This document shows positions 1-8,412 of a stretch of 64,000 bases of DNA, one piece after another; the first letter of the stretch is position 1; every line of letters begins with the position of its first letter. A program made the position numbers and the translations under genes. The notes beneath the pieces are model-generated. The model saw only the letters and a program-made list of their open reading frames with translations, was not told the origin of the DNA and searched no databases. The DNA comes from UBA525 sp963724455. Its GTDB lineage: Archaea > Nanobdellota > Nanobdellia > Woesearchaeales > UBA525. Where the stretch lies: positions 8,040 through 72,039 of the forward strand of contig CAVRUV010000022.1 in the NCBI GenBank assembly GCA_963724455.1, read 5' to 3'.

Positions 1-322
1 TGTAGCGTAGATGTTGTGCATATTCGCTATCAATTGGTCCTTGGCCAATGCCTATTGTAGGTAAGTCAGGATCGAGTTCAAAACCACTCGTTTCTTTTAC
101 GAGATCTACGAGATTTTGCCTTGCTTCGCGATGATATTTTTTAAGATCTTGTGCTGGTGTATGTAGAATTCGTCTAGGAGTGTTATGTGTTTTGCGGAAT
201 TCTTGTGCATTTAGTGTTAACGCAAGTTTAGAGCCTGGAATGATAGAAAAGTTTGTAAGATTCTCTTGTATATTACTATCCCTTATCTCTGTTGTTAGCG
301 TAATTCCACCACTGTTAACCAC
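1..322 (-). CDS. Hypothetical protein, 3' part cut by window edge
   Basis: An open frame on the minus strand runs off the left edge after 107 codons without a stop. I placed the start at a GTG at 322 because a TTTATAAA box lies at 351-358, the spacing used by other apparently leaderless genes in this window. The frame continues upstream to a stop near 433, but no ATG is available there. The visible protein begins with a beta-rich stretch (motif GGITLTTEIRDS) and then has a charged helical part (motif AQDLKKYHREARQNLVDLV). I recognise no family. The coding call rests on frame openness, the promoter and normal-looking composition. Confidence 0.6.
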   Translation of the reverse strand, partial: MVNSGGITLTTEIRDSNIQENLTNFSIIPGSKLALTLNAQEFRKTHNTPRRILHTPAQDLKKYHREARQNLVDLVKETSGFELDPDLPTIGIGQGPIDSEYAQHLRY

Positions 323-453
323 TAAATTAATTCTAATATTATTTTTAAGGTTTATAAATATGACGAATTCGTTATTTTGATAGTTTTGAACATTGTCTAA
401 GAACTTTGTTGAGATAAATAATTGAAAAAATTAAAAAAAGAATAATAAAAGTC

Positions 454-675
454 TTACTTTTTCTTAGACTTTGTTTCTGGGGTGCTGCAGCAATTTGCCT
501 GCTTGCACATTGGGCATGCGCTAGAAGCAATTGCGCTAAGTCCTACTAAGATGAATGCTAATGTCCACCAATTTAATCCCCAATAGTTCCATACTTTCAG
601 GTCTTGCAGTAAAAATGCTATGCCTATTATTAGGACAAGCAATCCCATTGATTTCGAACATTTATTACATAACAT
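454..675 (-). CDS. Small two-helix membrane protein with Cys-rich ends
   Basis: This encodes about 73 residues. Two hydrophobic segments (roughly residues 10-25 and 36-52) are flanked by cysteine motifs: CNKC near the N-terminus and CPMC with a following CC near the C-terminus, then a Lys-rich tail. The ATG at 675 is preferred over an in-frame GTG at 684 because a GGTGA ribosome site then lies about 6 nt upstream. It is probably a membrane protein with cysteines on one face, possibly metal-binding. I do not know the family. It is divergent from the pseudouridine synthase gene. Confidence 0.6.
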   Translation of the reverse strand: MLCNKCSKSMGLLVLIIGIAFLLQDLKVWNYWGLNWWTLAFILVGLSAIASSACPMCKQANCCSTPETKSKKK

Positions 676-816
676 ACATATCACCTATGTTGTTGATGCT
701 CTTTCCTTCAATTTAGAATATATTAAGGTATGGAATTATAATTGTAAAGATGTGAACGCTATTGGTTCTATTGCTAAAAAAGCATCCTTATAAGTGAAAA
801 CATTTTTTCAAATATT

Positions 817-1509
817 ATGTCTGAATTTATAGCATCAAAAACTGAACTCCCAATTGACGCTAACTATGAAGTTATAGCAGAAACAGATGAATTTTTGCTA
901 ATTAACAAATCAGGGAATATTCCTGTTCATGAAGGCGGTAGGTACCAGGAAAACTCTCTTACAAAAGTTCTTGAAAAAAAGCACGCTAAAGTAACTCCTG
1001 TATATCGTTTAGATCGTGAAACATCAGGTTTAGTTTTATTTGCTAAGAAAAACGAATATGTAAAAAAGTTGTTTGATAATTGTGGGGATAAAGAATATGT
1101 AGCAATCGTGCAGGGCATTATTGATGCGCCGATTATAATAGATGCACCAATCGGCGAGTGCAAAGGAGAACATGTTACTTGGAAAAAATGTGTATCTGAA
1201 GATGGAAAAAATGCAATTACTCAAGTTTATCCTATAAAATCTTTTGAGGATAAGACTCTTATCAGACTAATTTTAAAAACTGGCAGGCAACATCAAATAA
1301 GAGTGCATTTATCGTCAATTGCACATCCAATACTTCATGATAAGATTTATGGCGAATCAGAAGAAAAATTTATCAAATACTTGAACGGTGAAGTTCTTCC
1401 AAGGCAATTGCTCCACATGAGAAAACTTCGAGTTTATGATAAATTCTATGAAGCAAAGATTCCTGATGACTTTGGATTAGATGGGGATGAATATAACTTA
1501 CGGAACTAA
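817..1509 (+). CDS. RluA-family RNA pseudouridine synthase
   Basis: The 230-residue protein carries the RluA-family catalytic motif RLDRETSGLVLFAK near residue 64, where the aspartate attacks the uridine. The family motif TGRQHQIRVHL follows near residue 151. An N-terminal strand (INKSGNIPVHEGG) matches the usual 'NKPAGLxVHPG' opening of this family. There is no S4 RNA-binding domain, so this is the compact form. Family members isomerise specific uridines in rRNA or tRNA; the target here cannot be told from sequence. It stands alone, with a tRNA-Ala gene facing it downstream. Confidence 0.88.
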   Translation: MSEFIASKTELPIDANYEVIAETDEFLLINKSGNIPVHEGGRYQENSLTKVLEKKHAKVTPVYRLDRETSGLVLFAKKNEYVKKLFDNCGDKEYVAIVQGIIDAPIIIDAPIGECKGEHVTWKKCVSEDGKNAITQVYPIKSFEDKTLIRLILKTGRQHQIRVHLSSIAHPILHDKIYGESEEKFIKYLNGEVLPRQLLHMRKLRVYDKFYEAKIPDDFGLDGDEYNLRN

Positions 1510-1598
1510 AACTAATTATTGTTATTTTTTTTATTAGAAAATCACTGAACTGTGGCGGGGAACTAGATTACACTGACTATCTGTATTAAATGATTAAA

Positions 1599-1670
1599 TG
1601 GACGCTGCGGGAATCGAACACGCTGCCTCTTGATTGCCAACCAAGCGCTCTACCAATGAGCTAAGCGCCC
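1599..1670 (-). tRNA. tRNA-Ala (anticodon GGC)
   Basis: The minus strand folds into a cloverleaf: acceptor GGGCGCT/AGCGTCC, D-stem GCTC/GAGC, anticodon stem CTTGG/TCAAG with loop TTGGCAA (anticodon GGC), and a T-arm with loop TTCGATT. The acceptor has a G3-U70 wobble, the classic alanine identity element, and the discriminator is A73. One T-stem pair (U-C) is mismatched. CCA is not encoded and no intron is seen. Confidence 0.95.
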
Positions 1671-1695
1671 CTAGTTCTAAGAACACAAGAGCATC

Positions 1696-1703
1696 TTTTA
1701 AAG
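1696..1703 (-). promoter_or_regulatory. TATA box of tRNA-Ala
   Basis: A CTTTTAAA/TTTAAAAG box lies about 26 nt upstream of G1 of the tRNA, the usual archaeal TATA-to-start spacing. Confidence 0.55.
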
Positions 1704-1724
1704 CTTTACTTTGAATTATACTTC

Positions 1725-3425
1725 CTATTTTTTCTCGTACACTAATAGAACATACGGAATGAATAATGCGATGATTGCTATGATGCTCACGAGCAGCATT
1801 ATGATAAAACCTGTGTCATGTATTAATACATCATTTCCTGCTGGTGTAAATCCATCAATGCTTCCTGGTGCATAACGCCATCGTAAATTGTGCATATAAA
1901 AATTATTAGTCATATATGCATCGCGAACAATTTCTGCAGGAAGTCCTGCTTGTACAACAAGAACTTCATACTTTTCTTCTGAATTGCTGCTACTGAATGT
2001 TCTTATCGGGGGTGATGAGATTTGTTTTCGAAGATATGTATCCATATCTTTCATTCCAGAATTTGTTTTTCCAGCGCCCCAACCACAATCGCCATTAGCG
2101 CAGCTCACATAATAAATTTTTGTTACAGCAATATTTTTTGATTCATTGTATACTTGCAACATTTTAAAGAAATCATAATTCTCAACCATTGTTCTATCAT
2201 TTCCGAGCCAAAGCGCAAAATTATTGTAAATGCTAGCGTCCATGATTACTAATGCATCTTGCGGCACTTCATTATGGATGTATGTTCTTAGATCTGAACG
2301 CGCAGATGGTTGCAGATAATCATGGTATAACCCTAGTTGTATGCAAAGCAAAACTATTAGCGCAATGATTATTGTTGTATGCAATAATTCTTTTTCCATT
2401 GCTTGACGATATATTTTTACAATGGCATAGCCTGCAATTATCGACATTAGTACAATCGCGCTTACATAATGCTTTAGTGTGCCTGTTGAAAGTGCAATGA
2501 CGAGAAATTGAATGCCGAATACTGCTATGATTAATTCAAAGTATTTCATTTTTCTTGCAAAGTATATTCCAACTAAGAATAATGCAAGCAAGATAAAATC
2601 ATAACGTAGTAATTGACTTAAAAAATTCCACGTGTAAGGAAGTAAGTGTGATAATTTGATTACTGGGCCAGCAAGTCCTTCATATGCAGTGCCTGTGAGT
2701 CCGCCGTTTAGGAATTCGGTTACAAGAATATCATATATGCCGACATATTTATTCAAGAGATAATTGTATATGATGATTGGTATTACCGGAATGATGCTTG
2801 CAAGAGCGACAAGTCCTAGTTTTAGAGTGGTGCTTTTTTTGAAATAAGTCAGTTTTTTACGATGTAAAATCAGGAATACGATATACACTGGAATTATTAG
2901 TACTGCAGTTGTTTTTATTGCAACAGCTATGCTTGCAAGGAAAAATGCGCTTGTAAGATACCACATGCTCGCTTTTACATTCGCATATTTGAATGCAAGT
3001 ACAAAACAGTACAGTGAGAATAATACGAAGAATGTCATTGCGAGATTCATCTCTGTTGTTTGTTGCAATGCGAAATTAGATAGTGTGAATAATCCTGCTG
3101 CAACAAAACCAACTGTTTTATCGTAGAATTGTGCGCAGAATAAGAAGATGAGCATGACTATGCCGAGGCTTGCAAGTATTGGAAGTAATCGTAATGCAAA
3201 ATCTGTTGTTCCAAATATGTTGTACGCAATATCGGTTATATAGAACCAAATGGGTGCTTGATCGACAGTGGATATAGATTGGTGCTTGATAATGTCGATT
3301 GCGCGTACTGAATACACTCCTTCATCAGCAGTCATTTGATAGTTAAGCGCAAACAATACTCTGAGGATGATGCAAATAGCAAGGATTATTCCTAATACTA
3401 ACCAGTCTTTTTTTGTTAATTGCAT
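1725..3425 (-). CDS. Membrane glycosyltransferase, PMT/ArnT-like (GT-C fold)
   Basis: This is a 566-residue polytopic protein with about 11 hydrophobic segments. It follows the GT-C plan: a first helix, then an extracytosolic acidic motif (MTADEGVYSVRA, about residue 28) typical of PMT_2/ArnT enzymes that use lipid-linked sugars. The C-terminal third is a soluble extracytosolic domain followed by a last helix. It probably transfers a sugar from a polyprenyl-phosphate donor to protein or lipid on the outer face. I moved the start to the ATG at 3425 because GGGGAG precedes it. Donor-forming DPM1-like glycosyltransferase lies about 0.8 kb away, which fits a shared protein-glycosylation pathway (inference). 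Confidence 0.8.
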   Translation of the reverse strand: MQLTKKDWLVLGIILAICIILRVLFALNYQMTADEGVYSVRAIDIIKHQSISTVDQAPIWFYITDIAYNIFGTTDFALRLLPILASLGIVMLIFLFCAQFYDKTVGFVAAGLFTLSNFALQQTTEMNLAMTFFVLFSLYCFVLAFKYANVKASMWYLTSAFFLASIAVAIKTTAVLIIPVYIVFLILHRKKLTYFKKSTTLKLGLVALASIIPVIPIIIYNYLLNKYVGIYDILVTEFLNGGLTGTAYEGLAGPVIKLSHLLPYTWNFLSQLLRYDFILLALFLVGIYFARKMKYFELIIAVFGIQFLVIALSTGTLKHYVSAIVLMSIIAGYAIVKIYRQAMEKELLHTTIIIALIVLLCIQLGLYHDYLQPSARSDLRTYIHNEVPQDALVIMDASIYNNFALWLGNDRTMVENYDFFKMLQVYNESKNIAVTKIYYVSCANGDCGWGAGKTNSGMKDMDTYLRKQISSPPIRTFSSSNSEEKYEVLVVQAGLPAEIVRDAYMTNNFYMHNLRWRYAPGSIDGFTPAGNDVLIHDTGFIIMLLVSIIAIIALFIPYVLLVYEKK

Positions 3426-3533
3426 ATGCTCCCCAAATAAACTTAACAACTATTTCAATAATTAATTACTCAATAACTAATTACTATATTATTCTTATAT
3501 TTTTTTATTTTCTGTCTTTTTATTTTATATTAT

Positions 3534-4085
3534 CTATTTTGTAAGTACTCCAAACTGCGATGTTCCCAAAAACATTTTTTTGTACTTTATGATTTTCATT
3601 TTTACTTTATGCAAATCTACGATATGATCGTGCCCTTCAAAATCTTGATTCTCGAGCAATCGCATCTTTACTGCAATATTGCGAACCCAATCAGTTCCCG
3701 GTGCAGGAGTTGAACAAATAAATAAGCCTCCTTTTTTTAGCACGCGTTTGATTTCTGGCGTGCAAGGAGCATGTTCTATTACTTCAAGCGAAATAACAAC
3801 ATCAAACGTATTAGTTTTGAATGTCATGTGCATCGCATCCATTATCTTATCTGGTTTTGGATATCCTTTCATCCAGGATGTTTTTGTTGGATCAACTTTA
3901 TCGATGCCAATTATATTGTATCCTTTTGCTTTGATTTTATCAGTAATGTATCTATTGCCGCAGCCGACATCAAGAATTTTAATTTTTTTCTTTGGAATTT
4001 TTTGTTTAAGAGCTTTGAGTTCTCTAAGAATAAGTTTGTATCTTCTATTTGCGACATATCTTGTAATGATGTGATACCATTTCAT
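3534..4085 (-). CDS. Class I SAM-dependent methyltransferase
   Basis: The 183-residue protein has the Rossmann SAM-binding motif ILDVGCGNRYITDKI near residue 37, an acidic end of strand beta-2 (IGIDKVD), and the post-motif VISLEVIEHAP typical of Methyltransf_11 enzymes. A C-terminal strand with FICSTPAPG follows. It is short for the family and the substrate is unknown. The gene is divergent from the DPM1-like gene; a TATA-like TTTTTATA sits about 27 nt before the ATG, so it is probably leaderless. Proximity to two glycosyltransferases suggests a sugar or lipid substrate (inference). Confidence 0.82.
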   Translation of the reverse strand: MKWYHIITRYVANRRYKLILRELKALKQKIPKKKIKILDVGCGNRYITDKIKAKGYNIIGIDKVDPTKTSWMKGYPKPDKIMDAMHMTFKTNTFDVVISLEVIEHAPCTPEIKRVLKKGGLFICSTPAPGTDWVRNIAVKMRLLENQDFEGHDHIVDLHKVKMKIIKYKKMFLGTSQFGVLTK

Positions 4086-4202
4086 CTATCGGCTTTTTGC
4101 GCTGTGCTATAAAAAACTTTGCGCCAATCATTGCGCTAACCATTGGATTTGTTCGAATGCGGAGTGCAAAAGTATAAATAACTCATATTGCGCCCGTAAA
4201 TT

Positions 4203-4913
4203 GTGAAAAAACCATCTCTTAGTATAATAATTCCTACTTATAACGAGAAGAAGAACATAACTATTCTCATCCCAAGAATACAAAAGGTACTCAAGGAGTA
4301 TACTTATGAGATTCTTGTAGTGGACGATTCTTCCCCAGATGGTACTGCAAAAGAAGTCCTTAGATTTCATAAAAAAGATGCTCGCATCAAACTAGTGCTT
4401 CGTAAAAAAAAGGAAGGATTCGGCGCAGCATTCAAACAAGGCTATGATACTGCAAAAAATGATATTATCATATCTACAGATGCGGATTTATCTTTTGATC
4501 CTATCGACATGAAAAAATTCCTTAAAAAAATTGATGAAGGATATGATGTTGTTTTAGGTAGCAGGTATATTAGCGGCGGTAATTATGAAAAACCGAACAT
4601 GCGCATCTATACTAAAAGTCTTATGAGCAGATGGGGTAATCGAGTTTTGACATTAATATTCTTCATGAAGCTGCACGATATTAGTGCGAATTTTCGTGCA
4701 ATAAAACGAAGCGTTTGGCGCAATATTAAGACAACTGAAAGGAGCAATGCGCTTCTCGGAGAGATGGTGGTGAAAGCAAATAAGCTGGGCTATAAAATAA
4801 CTGAAGTGCCTGTTAAATTTCACGATCGTAAATTTGGGGATTCTAAAATAAGTCTTACTAAACACGCACCAATGTTCTTCTTAAGGACTTTGAAGTATAG
4901 ATTTACTAAGTAA
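4203..4913 (+). CDS. Family 2 glycosyltransferase, dolichol-phosphate mannose synthase-like
   Basis: The 236-residue GT-A protein starts with SIIIPTYNEKKNI, followed by LVVDDSSPDGT and the metal/nucleotide motif STDADLSFDP, then VLGSRYISGG; together these are diagnostic of DPM1-like GT2 enzymes. There is no C-terminal membrane segment, as in the soluble DPM1 class. It probably makes a polyprenyl-phosphate hexose used by membrane glycosyltransferases such as the PMT-like protein nearby. The start is a GTG, probably leaderless, with a TATA-like AAGTATAAATA about 30 nt upstream. Confidence 0.86.
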   Translation: MKKPSLSIIIPTYNEKKNITILIPRIQKVLKEYTYEILVVDDSSPDGTAKEVLRFHKKDARIKLVLRKKKEGFGAAFKQGYDTAKNDIIISTDADLSFDPIDMKKFLKKIDEGYDVVLGSRYISGGNYEKPNMRIYTKSLMSRWGNRVLTLIFFMKLHDISANFRAIKRSVWRNIKTTERSNALLGEMVVKANKLGYKITEVPVKFHDRKFGDSKISLTKHAPMFFLRTLKYRFTK

Positions 4914-5004
4914 ATATAGGTTTACTAAGTAAATAGTATTTACTAAGTGAATAATCTGTGTTTCATCTCTAAATTATGAACTAATTATGAACTGCTCCAA
5001 AGCT

Positions 5005-5012
5005 TTTATAAA
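5005..5012 (+). promoter_or_regulatory. TATA box of the GluRS gene
   Basis: A perfect TTTATAAA ends 22 nt before the ATG at 5035. This spacing makes the transcript leaderless and decides between several in-frame start codons. Confidence 0.75.
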
Positions 5013-5034
5013 ACATTCTTGATTGATGGGCTGT

Positions 5035-6774
5035 ATGACTGACATTACAGACATTGCAACTCGCATTGAAGTGCATGCACTTGCGAATGCAGTAAAATTT
5101 GGCGGTAAAGCAAACCCTGGTAATGTGCTCCCTAAAATAATCGGCGAGTTTCCCGATGTGAAAAAAGACATTCAAGAAGTAAGAAAACAAATTGATACAA
5201 TTGTTATTGAAGTGAACAAACTTACTCCTGAACTGCAACGTGCTCGTCTTGAAAAATTAGCGCCAGAATTGCTTGAAAAAAAAGAGAAAATAGAACGCAT
5301 TGATAATCTTAAGGAACTAGAAGGAGTGGATGCAACTAAAGGCGTTGTTATGCGTTTTGCACCTTCGCCATCCGGACCAATGCATATTGGTCATGCAATA
5401 ACCGGCGGCCTTACGTCTTTATACGTGAAGAAATACGGTGGAAAATTCATTCTTCGCATCGAAGATACTAACAGTGATAATATTTATCCTCCTGCGTACG
5501 AGATGCTTCCTTCGGATGGAAAATGGATTTTTGGCAATGTAACAGATGTATGGATTCAGTCAGATAGAATGCCCATCTATTACTCGTATGTTGAGAAATT
5601 ATTTGACCATGATGCAGTTTATGTATGTACTTGTACACAAGAAGCATTCAAGGAACATGTTGAAGCAATGGATAATTGTCCTTGCAGAAATCTATCGAAT
5701 GATGAGCAACGTAAACGTTGGAAAAAGATGTTTGATCGTGAGAATGGATTCCAAGAAGGCGATTGTGTAGTGCGATTTAAAGCAGATATGCAACATAAGA
5801 ATCCAGCAATGCGTGATTTCCCGCTTGTCAGAATAAATGATAGCGAGCATCCGCGTCAAGGATTAAAATATCGCGTCTGGCCGCTTATGAACCTGTGCGT
5901 TTTTGTAGATGATGTCGAAGCAGGTATGACTCATATAATTCGCGCTAAAGACCATTATGATAATGCTAAACGCCAAGAGATGATGTACGACGTGTTAGGA
6001 AAGCCTAAACCCTACACCTATTTTCTTGGACGCTATAACTTCGAAGGCCTTGAAATCTCCTGTTCAAAAACAAGAGCAAAAATTGCCGAAGGAGCATTTA
6101 CTGGATGGGACGACCCTCGTGTACCATTCCTTTGCGCATTAAAACGCAGAGGATACCAACATGAAGTATTCTTGAAGTACACTGGACTTACTGGCATATC
6201 TCCTGTAGATAAGACTGTATCTGGCGAGGAGTTCTTCAAGACGATTAATGCATTCAATAAAGATATTATCGATCCTCGCGCAAAAAGATTCTTCTTTATT
6301 GCAGATAATGAGCGAGTAGAAATTGTTGGAGCGCCTTTGCAGACCCTGCATATCAGAATGCATCCTGAACATGACCTTGGTACTCGCGAATTGCATACGA
6401 ATAATCAATTCTTATTATCAAAAAATGATCTGACAGGCCTTGAAGATGGTAAGCTATATCGTTTGCTTGATTGTGTTAATTTCACAAGAGAACCTGGAGA
6501 GCATGGAATTTTTACATTCCACTCTAAGAGTCTAGAAGAATTCAAGTCTGCTAGCGGAAAAAAGATTATTCATTTCTTGCCAGCAGAAGGTAATGTGCAT
6601 GCTGAAGTTATGATGCCGGATGCAACAGTTGCAAAGGGATTTGCCGAACCTGCTGTTGCAAGTTTGAAAGTAGATGATATCATACAGTTTGAAAGATTTG
6701 GTTTTTGTAGGCTTGATGCAATCGAAAATGGTGCACACGGCAAGGTCTATAAGTTCTGGTATACTCATAAGTAA
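5035..6774 (+). CDS. gltX: Glutamyl-tRNA synthetase, archaeal type
   Basis: This 579-residue class I synthetase charges tRNA with glutamate in the cytosol. The N-terminal helical region carries the archaeal GluRS signature NAVKFGGKANPG. The HIGH motif (SGPMHIGHA, about residue 117) is followed by the Rossmann core with LRIEDTNSD and the KMSKS-equivalent ISCSKTRAKI. The C-terminus is the beta-barrel anticodon-binding domain of archaeal GluRS/GlnRS. No GlnRS or GatDE is seen in this window, so it is likely the non-discriminating type (inference). The frame extends to a TTG at 5023, but the TATA geometry favours ATG at 5035. Confidence 0.95.
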   Translation: MTDITDIATRIEVHALANAVKFGGKANPGNVLPKIIGEFPDVKKDIQEVRKQIDTIVIEVNKLTPELQRARLEKLAPELLEKKEKIERIDNLKELEGVDATKGVVMRFAPSPSGPMHIGHAITGGLTSLYVKKYGGKFILRIEDTNSDNIYPPAYEMLPSDGKWIFGNVTDVWIQSDRMPIYYSYVEKLFDHDAVYVCTCTQEAFKEHVEAMDNCPCRNLSNDEQRKRWKKMFDRENGFQEGDCVVRFKADMQHKNPAMRDFPLVRINDSEHPRQGLKYRVWPLMNLCVFVDDVEAGMTHIIRAKDHYDNAKRQEMMYDVLGKPKPYTYFLGRYNFEGLEISCSKTRAKIAEGAFTGWDDPRVPFLCALKRRGYQHEVFLKYTGLTGISPVDKTVSGEEFFKTINAFNKDIIDPRAKRFFFIADNERVEIVGAPLQTLHIRMHPEHDLGTRELHTNNQFLLSKNDLTGLEDGKLYRLLDCVNFTREPGEHGIFTFHSKSLEEFKSASGKKIIHFLPAEGNVHAEVMMPDATVAKGFAEPAVASLKVDDIIQFERFGFCRLDAIENGAHGKVYKFWYTHK

Positions 6775-6944
6775 ATATGAATAGATATGCGTAGATGTAG
6801 ATATAATTATACTTAGATTTTTGTTTCTTAATTCTGTCCTTAATTTTGTCTTATAATATGGTTTTGGGGCGTTTTAGCCAGTTTTATGACAACTTTTAAA
6901 TAGGGGAAAAGCCGGTATGAGTTAAAACCATATGAGGTGGTTTC

Positions 6945-7109
6945 ATGTCACTAATCGTAAAAGCAAAAATCAAAGAACTAGTAGGAGAGTATAATGTAGC
7001 AGGCGATTTCGCAGATGCACTAAATGTAAAAGCAGAAGCACTAGTAAAGGACGCAGTAAAGCGCGCAGAAGGCAACGGTAGAAAGACCGTCATGGCAAAA
7101 GACTTGTAA
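6945..7109 (+). CDS. Small histone-fold DNA-binding protein (DUF1931-like)
   Basis: This 54-residue protein was found by direct translation. It has the helix-strand-helix pattern of a histone fold: KAKIKELVGEYNVAGDF, a long central helix (ADALNVKAEALVKDAVKRA), and the characteristic loop and helix GRKTVMAKDL, which matches the RKTV.A.D. signature of archaeal histones. The phrasing 'NVAGDFADAL' is that of the DUF1931 family. It is shorter than classical archaeal histones (about 67 residues) and probably dimerises. A strong GAGGTGG site lies 4 nt before the ATG and a TTTTAAATA box near 6894-6903, suggesting high expression. Confidence 0.85.
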   Translation: MSLIVKAKIKELVGEYNVAGDFADALNVKAEALVKDAVKRAEGNGRKTVMAKDL

Positions 7110-7115
7110 GTCTAT

Positions 7116-7139
7116 ATTTTTTGTTTTCTTTTTTTTTAT
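7116..7139 (+). terminator. T-rich terminator after the histone-fold gene
   Basis: A run of T-tracts starts 7 nt after the stop codon. Archaeal RNA polymerase terminates at such tracts without needing a hairpin. Confidence 0.5.
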
Positions 7140-7174
7140 TAATTAATAATTTATGTTTCTATTAGAAAATTATT

Positions 7175-7327
7175 GGAATACCTTGGAGTAAATCCTAGAT
7201 TTTTGAGCGATTTATGCAGCTCAAAAATCCTAAACTCTCTGAGGGACGCGAAGGATTCAAAGAATCCTTGCGCAAGAATTCAAGTAACTATGTTGAATTC
7301 TTTGCGAAGAGAAATTCTCCGTATTCC
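7175..7327 (-). ncRNA. Structured intergenic RNA element, copy A
   Basis: Read on the minus strand, the outer stem GGAATAC (7321-7327) pairs with GTATTCC (7175-7181). A small hairpin GAGA/TCTC follows, then two extra hairpins (arms GAATTCAA/TTGAATTC and AAGGATTC/GAATCCTT) not seen in the other copies. Next come the family block TCCCTC with AGTTTAGGA, a long hairpin with loop TGCATAAATC (7209-7218), and the 3' block GGATTTACTCCAAGG. It lies just after the 3' end of the 7378-7596 gene, on the same strand. The function is unknown; see the family finding. Confidence 0.75.
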
Positions 7328-7377
7328 TGTTGTAAGATGTAGTTCTGCGTTCTAGTAGCAAGAATAATTTTGTTATC

Positions 7378-7596
7378 TTATTTCTCTTCCAAAAATCTGA
7401 TTGCAAGAATCTGCTTTTTAAGCTCTTCAAGCCTGGAATAAGTAATATCATCTTCGTATGCGCGAATCTCATCTTGTTCAATACGATGTATCATCTTATG
7501 TTTTTTTACAGCAACAGCGTCCAGATTGCGATGCATTTTAGCATACATGCTAAGCTTTGCAAACATAACATTTCTAACATTAGATTTCATAAACAT
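7378..7596 (-). CDS. Small charged helical protein
   Basis: The 72-residue protein is predicted to be nearly all helical and is rich in Lys, Arg and Glu (motifs KKHKMIHRIEQDEIRAYEDD and RLEELKKQILAIRFLEEK). It lies 29 nt downstream of the coiled-coil/proline-rich gene on the same strand, so the two are probably co-transcribed. A second ATG two codons in is an alternative start. I recognise no family. The coding call rests on operon position and composition. Confidence 0.6.
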   Translation of the reverse strand: MFMKSNVRNVMFAKLSMYAKMHRNLDAVAVKKHKMIHRIEQDEIRAYEDDITYSRLEELKKQILAIRFLEEK

Positions 7597-7625
7597 TGCC
7601 TGCTAAATTCGTACTAATAATTAAT

Positions 7626-8240
7626 CTAATATTGTCGCCTTGGTGGTGGAGGAGGAACATCCATGTCAGGAATACCACCAAGATTCTGCATTCTAGGCGG
7701 TGGAGGAATATTTCCGCCACCAGGCCTTGGAAGTGGATCGGCCATTATTGGCTGGTATGCAGGTGCATGATCCATTTCAAATGGATTTTTTGAACCAATA
7801 GCAGTTGCTTGCGCTTCAGCTTGCATCATCATTGGTTGAGCTGATGCAGTGGGAGCTTGTACTGCTTGAGCAGCAACTGTCGCCTTTGGAGGTACGAATT
7901 GATCGAATGTTGGAATTGGATGATCGAGTTTTTTTTCTAACTCCTTTACTAGTTCAGCAACAGCAACAATGCCTTTAGCCAATCTCTCTTGCTGTTCGAG
8001 CATCTTAACAAGCTGCTCTTGCATAGCAGTATCATTGAACGATTTTACCATCTCGTCATTAGCGCCTTCGAAGACATTATTGAGCTTTGTAACGCTCACG
8101 CTCAATTTATTGAGTGCATCAAGTAGAGAAATAGATGCTTGTGTATCGCCTAGTGGATTACGCTTTAGTTTATCCACTTCTTTTCTTAGATAGTCAAGCT
8201 CTTCACGAGGCATGAGCTCGTATTCATCAGTTGGTTGCAA
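7626..8240 (-). CDS. Coiled-coil protein with proline-rich tail
   Basis: The 204-residue protein starts at a TTG preceded by GGTGAGG, the best ribosome site in reach. The N-terminal half (residues 8-115) is helical and acidic, with heptad-like coiled-coil runs (DYLRKEVDKLKRNPLGDTQ; EQQERLAKGIVAVAELVKELEKKL). The C-terminal half is low-complexity Pro/Met/Ala and ends in a polyproline stretch (GGGNIPPPPRMQ and DVPPPPPRRQY). I believe similar hypothetical proteins recur in Woesearchaeota-like genomes (memory, not checked). Polyproline tails often bind partner proteins; the function here is unknown. Confidence 0.75.
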   Translation of the reverse strand: MQPTDEYELMPREELDYLRKEVDKLKRNPLGDTQASISLLDALNKLSVSVTKLNNVFEGANDEMVKSFNDTAMQEQLVKMLEQQERLAKGIVAVAELVKELEKKLDHPIPTFDQFVPPKATVAAQAVQAPTASAQPMMMQAEAQATAIGSKNPFEMDHAPAYQPIMADPLPRPGGGNIPPPPRMQNLGGIPDMDVPPPPPRRQY

Positions 8241-8412
8241 ATGTCCTCACCCCTAATATTTAGGAAACAATAAAAAAACTTGTGCCGAGAAGTATATAAG
8301 TATTTCGTGTCTTGAATTTCTGATAGTGTTTTTAGTTGATTAGTGTTTTTTCGTAATTTTTTTGTTTTAAAAAATTGTAACATTTATAAACTCCTAAATT
8401 TTTAATATAAAT

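Noticed and set aside
3679..4112. Plus-strand frames of 131 and 113 codons opposite the methyltransferase
   Set aside because: The minus-strand gene has clear SAM motifs and a fitting promoter; the plus frames have none.
4140..4170. tRNA-like TTGTTCGAATGC stretch
   Set aside because: No acceptor, D or anticodon stems can be formed around it; it lies in a divergent promoter region.
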